The notes under the pieces are model-generated. The model had not been told where the DNA came from, did not search any database, and worked only from the letters and a program-made list of their open reading frames with translations. Positions 35,765 to 44,335 of a stretch of DNA of 64,000 nucleotides are shown here, in pieces (the first letter of the stretch is position 1; each line of letters begins with the position of its first letter). Where the stretch lies: assembly GCA_022701365.1 (NCBI GenBank), contig JAKUHH010000177.1, forward strand, positions 496,001-560,000. The letters are read 5' to 3'. The translations under genes and the position numbers were made by a program. Source of the DNA: Mycocentrospora acerina. Lineage: Eukaryota; Ascomycota; Dothideomycetes; Pleosporales.

Positions 35765-37090
35765 ATGGACAAAGACCTTCAGGATGAGCTCATCAACTTC
35801 ATGTTCCTCCGCCGGGCGGATAGATCCCTAGATGTCATGGCCTGCCTAAAGCTTTGGTTTGGCAAATCCACCGAGACTGACATCGAAATTCGAACTCGAT
35901 TCGGTGAACACGTCAAGCTTGCCCTTGGAGGGCACTATTCACACTGGCGCTCGACCCCAAGAGGATGTCTAGCACTCATGATTCTCGTTGATCAATTCCC
36001 GCGGAACATTTACAGGGACAGGGTGGAGATGTACGCAGGTGATAAGCCTGGGCGAGCAATTATCGATTACGGACATGATTGGTTGGAGGTGTTGAAACCA
36101 GAGGAGTGTCTGTTCGTACCATGCTTGATTCTTACGCACCAGGAGAATGTACAGGACCAGCAAGCATGCTTGCGATTTTGGAACAAGCTTGAGCCATTGT
36201 TGCCAACTGAACTGCACATATTCCGTACCATCTTCGAAGAGCATCTTCGTATCGTGGATCTTTGTGGCAACTTCCCCCACCGCGACCACTACTATGGTCG
36301 CACTACATCTGCAATAGGACAGAAGCTCATGGACAACCCTGGTCTGCGGTTTGACCTGCCGTTGATTGCTGAAGGTGGACACGTCCGTTTCGGCCACGAC
36401 TCCAAGAAGCTGTGGGACGCAACGGAAGCTACATTCGATGTCATCGAGCGTCTGGATGCCTTTGTGAAGAACAAAGTGCAACGCAAGAACACAGTAGTAA
36501 CAGATTGGCTTACTCCGCAAGTCGCTGCCGAATGCCAGCAGGCATTTCGCAAGTTTGACAAGGACGGCAATGGATTCCTCGACATGGCTGAACTCTTGGA
36601 AGTACTTACCGCCACACACCGAACTTACACACCTTCAGAGCTCCAACAGGCGGTTGACGCCATCTCTGGTACCCCGAACGCTACGGGTCTCTCGTTCGAG
36701 CAATTCGCCGCTTTGCTGCATATCAAGATGGCAGCCGATACACAGAATCGGCTGCGCGCACGCTTCCAGCTCTTCGATACGGACAATAGCGGTGACATTT
36801 CGTACGATGAATTGAAGGCTTGTCTACAGGGAATCGATCATTTGTTGACGACATCGGAGCTGGATGAGATGATGAAGAAGTGTGATTCTGATGGAGATGG
36901 GAATATTACTTATGAGGAATTTGTAGCCATGGTCCCGGCGGTTATGGCTGGGGATATAGCGAATGTCGACGAGGGGGTGTGGGAGATTATTAGTCCAGTG
37001 GAGCGGTCGCAGGAGGTTGCTTCTGCGTTTGGTCGGACAGATATCAAGACGAGCGCGAAGGTAGATGTTAGCGTTGTTGAGATTGTGTAG
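35765..37090 (+). CDS. DUF924 domain fused to calmodulin-like EF-hands
   Basis: Intronless gene for 441 aa. Residues ~10-230 form a DUF924 domain, an all-helical family of unknown function common in bacteria: CLALMILVDQFPRNIYRD matches its LDQFPRNxYR signature, and NFPHRDHYYGRTTS its FPHR-x-x-x-GR block. After a short linker, residues ~253-395 carry four EF-hand units. Loops starting at Asp265 (DKDGNGFLDMAE), Asp338 (DTDNSGDISYDE) and Asp374 (DSDGDGNITYEE) are canonical. The unit between the first two (AISGTPNATGLSFEQF) is degenerate and probably does not bind calcium. The architecture suggests calcium control of the DUF924 part, which is inference. The first ATG of the frame is used. No signal peptide or membrane helix. 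Confidence 0.9.
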   Translation: MDKDLQDELINFMFLRRADRSLDVMACLKLWFGKSTETDIEIRTRFGEHVKLALGGHYSHWRSTPRGCLALMILVDQFPRNIYRDRVEMYAGDKPGRAIIDYGHDWLEVLKPEECLFVPCLILTHQENVQDQQACLRFWNKLEPLLPTELHIFRTIFEEHLRIVDLCGNFPHRDHYYGRTTSAIGQKLMDNPGLRFDLPLIAEGGHVRFGHDSKKLWDATEATFDVIERLDAFVKNKVQRKNTVVTDWLTPQVAAECQQAFRKFDKDGNGFLDMAELLEVLTATHRTYTPSELQQAVDAISGTPNATGLSFEQFAALLHIKMAADTQNRLRARFQLFDTDNSGDISYDELKACLQGIDHLLTTSELDEMMKKCDSDGDGNITYEEFVAMVPAVMAGDIANVDEGVWEIISPVERSQEVASAFGRTDIKTSAKVDVSVVEIV

Positions 37091-37335
37091 ATGGAAACAA
37101 TATCTGGTTTGTTTAAGCAGATTTTCAAACAGTGATCCGGTTCTATGGTACAAGTGCGACGCATGAGTGATGAATGAATGTGTAGAGAATCACTTCAAGA
37201 AGCGCTAGTTGATTTTGGCTAGTCTTCGATTTGCCGGAGATAAATCGGTCATCGCATCCTTCTTCACGCTAAGTGGCCATCAGCGTACGCTCATTGCTCA
37301 TCCCATTCAGAGTTGCTCATGAATCTCATTTATGC

Positions 37336-38849
37336 ATGCTTCGTCTTATAAGAAGATTCAGTACATTCAGAATGGCGCAAGCGCCGCTTAAACCTTTGGT
37401 TGCCATTGTGGGCGCTACAGGAACTGGGAAATCGGATGTAAAATTCGATTGTTGACTCATGGGAGAATTGGGCTGATCAGTATACGCAGCTGGCTGTCGA
37501 AATCGCGCGTAAATTTGACGGCGAGATTGTCAATGGCGATGCGATGCAGCTATACCAAGGCTTGCCTATTATCACCAACAAGATTACCCATGATGAGATG
37601 AAGGGCGTTCCGCATCATCTTCTCGGTTGCATCACTTTAGAAGAAGAGACTTGGACCGTGGGCAGGTTTGTGAGCGAGGCTTTAAGTGTGGTGTGTGTGT
37701 TCAGATTCCTGGTCAAGTTGGTTGACGGTTAACAACATGTAGATTGAAGAGATTCGAAGTCGAGGAAAGCTGCCAATCTTGGTCGGCGGAACACATTACT
37801 ATACCCAATCGTTATTATTCCAGGACGCGCTTGCAGATGAGCCTGCTCTAGATTTGAAGGAAAACACTCAGCATTTCCCGGTTCTGGACGAGCCGACAGA
37901 TATCATCTTGGCGAGATTGAAAGAGGTAGATCCTGTAATGGCGGATCGATGGCATCCCAATGAAAGACGAAAGATTCAACGCTCTCTTGAGATTTACCTT
38001 AGAACCGGGAAACCAGCGTCACAAATCTATGGTGAACAGCGGAAAAGCCGAGGAACTCCTCCCAAACCAGATGAGGAGATGACGGACAGTATCACTTCAG
38101 GATTACGATTTCCTACTCTGGTGGTTTGGGTTCATGCAAACAAAGAACAACTATATCCACGTTTGGATGCACGAGTAGATAAAATGATCAAGAGGGGGCT
38201 TCTCTCGGAGGTAGAAGAACTGACAAACTTCCGAGTAGAACACGAGACTCGTACGGGCGTGTCCGTGGATCAGAGTCGGGGTATCTGGGTATCCATTGGA
38301 TACAAAGAGTTTATAGACTACCAGCTTGCTCTTGCGCAAGGTGCGTCAGAGTTAGAGAAGACAAAAACCACAGCCGTAGAGAAGACACAAGCAGCGACCA
38401 GACAATACGCCAACCGTCAGATCAAATGGATCCGCATCAAGCTTCTAAATGCGATTATTGGCGCAAACCAGAAAGACAAAATGTTTCTTGTTGACGGTTC
38501 TGACCTTAGCAAATGGAACGACCAAGTCATAGAACCTGCAATGACCATTACCAAGCAATTTCTTTCTAGTCAGCCCCTCCCGGATCCTGCAACTATTTCA
38601 GCGACAGCAGCGGAGATGCTTACACCGAAGCGCGCATACGACCTTGGTCAACGTCCAGATCTTTGGCAAAAGAAGGTCTGTGAAACGTGCGGGACAGTCG
38701 CAGTAACAGAAAATGATTGGGACTTGCATGTCAAGAGTCGCTCGCACAGAAGAGCTATCGGTGTCAAAAAGAAACGAGAGAATACAAAAGAATCAAGACA
38801 AAAGGATGCGGCTGTAGAAGCGGATCCAGTTGATACTCATGAAATCTGA
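37336..38849 (+). CDS. MOD5: tRNA dimethylallyltransferase Mod5
   Basis: Transfers the isopentenyl group from DMAPP to A37 of UNN-decoding tRNAs, in cytosol/nucleus and mitochondria. Exons are 37336-37437, 37490-37690 and 37743-38849; introns are 37438-37489 and 37691-37742. It encodes 469 aa from the first ATG. The P-loop GATGTGKSD is at the end of exon 1. INGDAMQLYQ-type (VNGDAMQLYQG), GGTHYY and RSLEIYLRTGK follow. A C2H2 zinc finger CETCGTVAVTENDWDLHVKS ends the protein, as in eukaryotic members. A second in-frame ATG at 37372 removes MLRLIRRFSTFR, a basic, acid-free peptide that looks like a mitochondrial presequence; yeast MOD5 uses two such starts. The exon 2 donor could also be 37688. 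Confidence 0.94.
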
Positions 38850-39491
38850 TACTCCTTCCGGCGAGGAACAGCGGAAGTGCAGTGGTTCGTTGCAAAATCT
38901 GGAAAAACAGCATCGGAGGGAACTGTACAAATACTATGACACTAGGCACTGAAGACTTGATTCTCTTTACGAACAGGTGTTAATTATCAGATGGAATCAG
39001 CTAGGTATAATTATTGATAGAATGAAGTCAATCTACAATTCCAGACTGGTATCAGATAATTGGCAGTCGTCTCTTAGCCAAGTTTGGTAATCCCTGTGAA
39101 AACTGTGAACGGATCCCTCAACTCCCTTGCTCATCAAAATTAAACTAATTTTCCAAAGAAGCTGTCTTTAGACGCCACTGAGCACCAGACCCAAATAGAG
39201 TAGTTCCTAAGTGAAGGGTTGGAAGGGTGCATTGAAGTCTGCCCCATTAGGTCCACAATAAGGCTGAACAGTGACAGCGGTTTGTTGTGCGTTTAGACCA
39301 CACAGATGCCGCGTAAGTTAAACAGCTTTTGTATCGATTTTATAAAGAAATCTTCGAGTTTGCTAGATGATCCCCGCCGTCACGATTGAAGTAGTGACAT
39401 CAACCCCGACTCGTTGTCAGGACAACAAATCGCAATTTTTAATTGTAGTTTCGGTTTCTTTTCGTGCACACAATTACTTTTGAGCAACATC
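38850..39491. other. Intergenic region, no gene seen
   Basis: A 642-bp region between MOD5 and the UstYa-family gene. It is AT-leaning and has no open frame with domain features. The last part should hold the UstYa-family promoter. Confidence 0.55.
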
Positions 39492-40369
39492 ATGGCCTTT
39501 GAATACGCGAAAGTGAGCAGCGAAAGCTCATCTAACGATAATTCACTGGAACAGCAAACTCATTCCAGATCTAACCGGAGAGCGCGATACTCAAGCACGT
39601 TGGACGGAATGACACTTCTTCGATGGCCGATGGCATTACTTCTCCTCCTGGCCATATTTGTTTGTCAAGTATTTATTTTGCACGGAAAGTCGAGAGAAAC
39701 AGAGATCGGAGGGGAAATCAATGGACTCATACCTTCATGTAAGTATTGAAGTGATCCACCTTTTTTTCCAATAGAGCCACTGACACGGTACAGTCTCGCA
39801 TGAAAAGAAAGTCTTTCGTACAGAAAGCAAGTACACCTCAGACCATAAAACCGAAGAATCGAGAAACGCTACAAGAAAAGCCTGGTACGACTTGATGCCT
39901 CGTAGGTAATGATCCCACCTAAATGATGACCCAGTGCCTAATCTAGAACTTGTGAACAGGTGGCGCTGGTTTCTACGATGTTCCCGATTTTGCATCCTAT
40001 GATCTCCCACCGCCTATGCACTTCGAGTATGCTCCAGGGAAGCAATCCTTCTCCATTGCCGTCTTTCACGAATTGCATTGCCTCTACCACATGTCTGAGT
40101 TTTTCGACGATCTTGTGATGAAAATCCGTACCCGGGACTGGACCATTGACGAGGGTACGCTCGCACACAACGACCATTGTTTCAACTACTTGAGGAACGC
40201 GGTCTTGTGTGCTGCCGATACTACACTTGAAGGACAAACCCAGACACCAGGACTCAAGGATGTGCCAGGAACGGATGGTACAGGGGCGACCCACTTTTGC
40301 CGCAATTATAATGAGGTTTACGATTGGGCGGACAAGCATAGAATCACTGATGAAAAGCTAGCGTTGTAG
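39492..40369 (+). CDS. UstYa-family (DUF3328) protein
   Basis: Membrane-anchored protein of the DUF3328/UstYa family, oxidases or cyclases that act in ribosomally made cyclic peptide (RiPP) and other mycotoxin pathways. Exons are 39492-39738, 39794-39901 and 39960-40369; introns are 39739-39793 and 39902-39959. It encodes 254 aa. One membrane anchor lies near residues 43-60 (WPMALLLLLAIFVCQVFIL). The two hallmark motifs are HELHC, beginning at His155, and HNDHC, beginning at His188. Ahead of them stands the GGAGFYDVPDF block. No precursor peptide gene, P450, second UstYa copy or other tailoring enzyme is visible beside it. Expected to sit in an internal membrane with the catalytic part lumenal. 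Role unknown. Confidence 0.9.
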
Positions 40370-43043
40370 TGGACATGGATTATTTTCTGAGATTGAGTGG
40401 ATGACATCAAAATTTCAATCTTGCGATATCATCCTTTACAAGTCATGAGTTTTTGGTTAGTCAAATCAAGGCTGTAAAATGCTATTGACGAATAGACGTG
40501 GCATATTTGACGCATTGCTGCTATGCAGACTTGTGATATCATACCTTCCTATTCAAAGTTTCAATGGAAAAATAAACTACAAGTCTCAAATTCAAGTCCG
40601 ACATGCCTTTCATATTCTAACAAGCCCAGCTTTTTTTTATTGAGATGTTCGTTGTCTCCAGTGTTGATTCGGTGTATGCCAGTCATATTATATTACTTGT
40701 CTTTGATGTAGAGTATTGTAGTGATTCATGGCCTAAACCCCTTCTTTGTTAATATTGGAGATATTTAGTCGGCTACATGCCTGTCTTTATTTTAGTATAC
40801 TCTACTGTTTTTGAGCTAAAAGGGAAGATAAGCTACTGTAGGTGGAGTATTTTTGCAATATTCCATTAAGTTCTAGTATCTACAAAGTCTAATGTCCCTG
40901 TTTGGTTCAAACCCCCTCCATTGCTTCTCTTTGCCGACTCCATACACTTGATTGGGTAGCTCAGTACCTTGGAACAGTATTTGCAAGTGATTTTAGAAAA
41001 CCGAGAAGAAGAAAAAGTCAAGTGCTTAAGTTAAGGCAGTTAATATTTTTTCTGATCACTTGACAAAGCCGTCAAGAGCTTCCGCTCTGCATTCCTGCTT
41101 GTTGTCCTACAATCACTGTATTTTCGCTCGCTTATTGAGTAAATGGTCACCCTGCTCTAAGCTTGGTTAGTCAGTTGGCTCTCGATTGACACACCAGGTG
41201 AAATTCAGGATCAGACTCACGGCAGCTGAAGAACTACGGGAATATGGACAGCTATATAGACCCCCTTGCTAGATGTTAAGTCAGGGGTAGAGTAGAATAC
41301 GAAAACATGATTCGGGGGTCTAGAGCTTACCTCCTTTGGAAGGGGTGCTGATGAGGGCTACAAGACCGTCAGTGATTTTTCTCATCTGCCATTGCATACC
41401 ATGTTACTCTAGAAGGAGGCCGTTTACCACTTTTCGCGTTTATCCCTAAACATAGCTTCATTTAAAAACACAACTAGTAAAAATCTGCTCAAGCCGGTGA
41501 TGTAGCTATTTGTTGTAAAAATTGTAGAATCCTCTACCAATGGTGCAATTATTGCGTTTTGAAATTTGGTCACCATAACATCCATCTAATAACGAAGTGA
41601 GGGGCGAAGCTATAGGCCGCAGTGTTCAAGCCTAGAGATAACCTATAGAATTCTTAGTAGTCGTAAGAAACGACAAACTCCATCTTCAGATTGGAGAAGT
41701 ACATTGCCATTTATTACTGCTTATCGTGGATCTATTGGCTCTAGAGCAAGTTGCACCGGGTGATTAGACTAGGTAAGCTTTTGTAAAAAAGTTCATTTCT
41801 TGAAAACACATTGTGTGATTTTTTTAATCTGTCTTTAAAAACAAGAATAGAAGGTTAAAGCTGTCAGCAAAAGTAGAATTACTGAAATAAAATCGAAATC
41901 TTGCAGCAGCTGTGAAAGACAATTATAATATCATGATTTGGAGGAATTTGGAAGCTTGACCAATACCCATTTAACGATATTTAAAAAATTCGAATTTTCG
42001 AAATTGTTTTATCCATCAGTGTTACGGCTAAAAGAATATGATGCGTGATCATTTACAATAAAATAAATAAATTAACAATTCAATAGTAATTGGAGTTTCA
42101 AATAATTCACTTCTTCCTTATATGCCCAAATGTGGGTATTTAATTTATCATATTCCTATTAAACCTTCAACCTCCCAGAGCACTTGAACGCTCCTTTTGT
42201 TGCGTAGGAGTAACTCAGTCTACTAGCTTTTTACTATGACAGACTTCTTATTCCCCGATAAGAACAACTTATCTTTCGCCCTCTAAATAAGCATACATAT
42301 ATCTTCTAGCAGCAGCAGCAGCAGTAGCAGTAGCAGTAGCAGTAGCAGTAGCAGTAGCAGTAGCAGTAGCAGTAGCAGTAGCAGTAGCAGTAGCAGTAGC
42401 AGTAGTAGCAGTAGTAGCAGTAGTAGCAGAAGGAGATTAAAAAATACCCCGTAATCAAAATTCCAAGCATCATATTGGTACTGACAGGAAGTTCAAAAAA
42501 AATTAAGACAAACAGTACATGCATGTTTATATACATTTCATACACGCAATACTTGTCTAGTGGGGAAGGTGGTCCCCCCTTTTTTTGTATCGGTAAGAGC
42601 ACGTTAAATGGCACTAGATTTGTGGGGTGCTTATTGCTTCTCTTTCCTTCCTAAAGAGGGGTGTGCGGCCACTGATGATGAATTCGAATCAGCATAGCAT
42701 GTACATGGATGGGCATTTTTGTATTTGGATTATGCACAAAGGCTGGTGTAAATGCTTTATCGTTACTAGCTACGGAGACAATTATTGAATTTGTAATACT
42801 CATTTGTTCCATTTTTAAGTTGTTTGTTTGTCAACACGTTGATCCTTTCGTTTGGATTACCCGGGTTTGGATTTAACAACATCGTCAGCAGTATCGATAC
42901 CTTCTTTTCGATATGGAGAGGTTTCAAGGTATTCAAGTGAAATTACAGTACAAAAGTGCTGTTATTTTTAAAATCTCTCATTTTTTCTTGACCGTATTTT
43001 TGGATTAATCTTTGTATTGAGTAGTCACTTCTTCTTCCCCTGT
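40370..43043. other. AT-rich gene desert
   Basis: About 2.7 kb without a supportable gene. Sampled lines have 16 of 60 (41821-41880) and 12 of 60 (42061-42120) G+C, against 41 of 60 in a coding line such as 46561-46620. It is rich in TA and poly-A/T. A microsatellite lies at 42308-42430. I recognise no transposase, reverse transcriptase, terminal repeat or tRNA. It may be a decayed repeat, possibly altered by RIP, or simply AT-rich spacer. Confidence 0.6.
42308..42430 (+). repeat. AGC / AGTAGC microsatellite
   Basis: Five AGC triplets are followed by a long, nearly perfect run of AGTAGC hexamers, then AGTAGTAGC variants, 123 bp in all. The minus strand can be read as a Tyr-Cys repeat at the end of a short frame, which I do not accept as a gene. 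Confidence 0.92.
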
Positions 43044-43922
43044 CTATTCACTCAGCGGCGGAGTAAGCAATCCCCCTACTCTCAAGTTTGTGACTCCAGA
43101 AGAGGTAACGTCATCTTCTAGCATGAAGAGGAGCACAATTTCAGCTGCCGTCAACGCATCGTCATCCGCATCAACAGCTCGAAGCACCTCTTCCATCTTC
43201 TCTTCCCCCCACGACGCAAAGAAGAATTTGACAGTCTCGCTCGTTATAAACCGGTCAAATTCAAAGTGTCCCTGGAACGTGAGAAGCCGGCCTGGATCGT
43301 AGAAGCCTTGTGTTGCGCAGTGTTTGGTAGTGCCAAGTGGGATCCACGAGCTCGGTAGCGCATCCAACGATGAAAGGACTACGTGGTCGTGGTGGAGAAA
43401 CTGGAGGCGCATTGTCTCGGGCAATTGAGCAGATTGACTAGCTTCGAGGGCGCTACGTTTGGTCTTGTCAAACGCATCGCGAAAGTTTTTTTCAAGCGCA
43501 ACCTTTTGAACGCCTAGTTCCCACCCGGTTGAATCCTGCTCCACTCTCCCGCCATATTCTCGAAGCAGGCTGTGACATACGATTTGGTGTCCGAAGCAGC
43601 TCCCAAATATCTTGACGTGTGGGTGGTTGAGGTAGACGTCCAAGAGGTATCGATCAAGTGTTTTTACCCATTCCACATCATCAAATGCTGCGTTGGCTGA
43701 GCCACTGATCATGAGGGCGTTGAAATCATCCAGATTAACTGGGTATTCGCCCTTCTTCACGTCGTAGTCTACAGACTCAATGGTAGTGTTCGGTGCTCTT
43801 CTCAAAGCAGCATCACCGATCAATTCGTGAAAGATTCGTCCATAGGTAGGGCTTCGTTGGGCGTATACACTTGGCACTGGAACATCGGCATTGAGCATAC
43901 AAATGCGTATGGTCTTTGGCAT
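43044..43922 (-). CDS. Class I glutamine amidotransferase-like protein
   Basis: Intronless gene for 292 aa of the GATase1 fold, similar in layout to fungal stand-alone GATase-like proteins (YLR126C / SPAC13C5.04 group). The nucleophile is Cys109 in FGSCFGHQ. LMISGSANAAFDD is the oxyanion strand region. The catalytic His/Glu pair is in TFQGHFEFD, where the usual H-P-E becomes H-F-E. LHHDHVV lies ahead of it. The substrate of this group is not settled; some members act on glutathione degradation products. The chosen ATG is the first in the frame; upstream in-frame sequence lacks an ATG. C-terminus LRVGGLLTPPLSE. Confidence 0.88.
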   Translation of the reverse strand: MPKTIRICMLNADVPVPSVYAQRSPTYGRIFHELIGDAALRRAPNTTIESVDYDVKKGEYPVNLDDFNALMISGSANAAFDDVEWVKTLDRYLLDVYLNHPHVKIFGSCFGHQIVCHSLLREYGGRVEQDSTGWELGVQKVALEKNFRDAFDKTKRSALEASQSAQLPETMRLQFLHHDHVVLSSLDALPSSWIPLGTTKHCATQGFYDPGRLLTFQGHFEFDRFITSETVKFFFASWGEEKMEEVLRAVDADDDALTAAEIVLLFMLEDDVTSSGVTNLRVGGLLTPPLSE

Positions 43923-44335
43923 GGTGGAAAAATCGGGCACAAGGTTTCGATATTGGCACAGTTTAGAGGATTTAAAGGGAGAAAACAAACGTAGTTGAGA
44001 GTCAAGTGATCACTGTTGTTGTCAAGCTTAATAGTAGACTTAATCATAGCTGGCGAATTGGGCCGACTACGCTCCGAAGCCGGCGATAAGCGTGCAGGTC
44101 AGGCTAAGATGTCGAAGGTGCAGAGCAAAGGATTATTGCGTGCTTACAAACGGATACTCTAGATTGGAGTCATAATCAACATGGACCTTCCAGTTGGAGT
44201 CATAAATAATAGGCACCTTCCACTTGGAAGGCAATCAATGTGAGATCGTGGAGTGCGATCCCTGAGGCTTTAAATATACACTGTACGATAATACAATACC
44301 CTTGAACAGGACATGCTTGATAGTTGTTCATCCGC
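43923..44335. other. Intergenic region with an imperfect direct repeat
   Basis: A 413-bp region upstream of the GATase-like gene and downstream of uL4m. Near 44165-44230, TTGGAGTCATAAT-AACATGGACCTTCCA and TTGGAGTCATAAATAATAGGCACCTTCCA form two imperfect direct copies. No gene is recognised. Confidence 0.55.

Noticed and set aside
35969..36619. Minus-strand 216-codon frame
   Set aside because: It is antisense to the DUF924/EF-hand gene, whose frame is fixed by DQFPRNIYR and three EF-hand loops.
40899..40916. B-box-like GGTTCAAACCCC
   Set aside because: No A-box or cloverleaf upstream, and the flanks do not pair as an acceptor stem.
40944..41010. tRNA-like A-box (TAGCTCAGTACCTTGG) on the plus strand
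   Set aside because: No B-box (GGTTCRANYCC) follows at tRNA spacing, and no acceptor stem can be paired.
42306..42614. Minus-strand frame with a Tyr-Cys repeat
   Set aside because: It is produced by the AGTAGC microsatellite in AT-rich sequence, with no ATG context or domain.
39492..43922. A biosynthetic gene cluster formed by the UstYa-family, GATase-like and neighbouring genes
   Set aside because: There is no core synthase, precursor peptide, P450, methyltransferase or cluster transporter; the GATase-like gene is 2.7 kb away across a desert.
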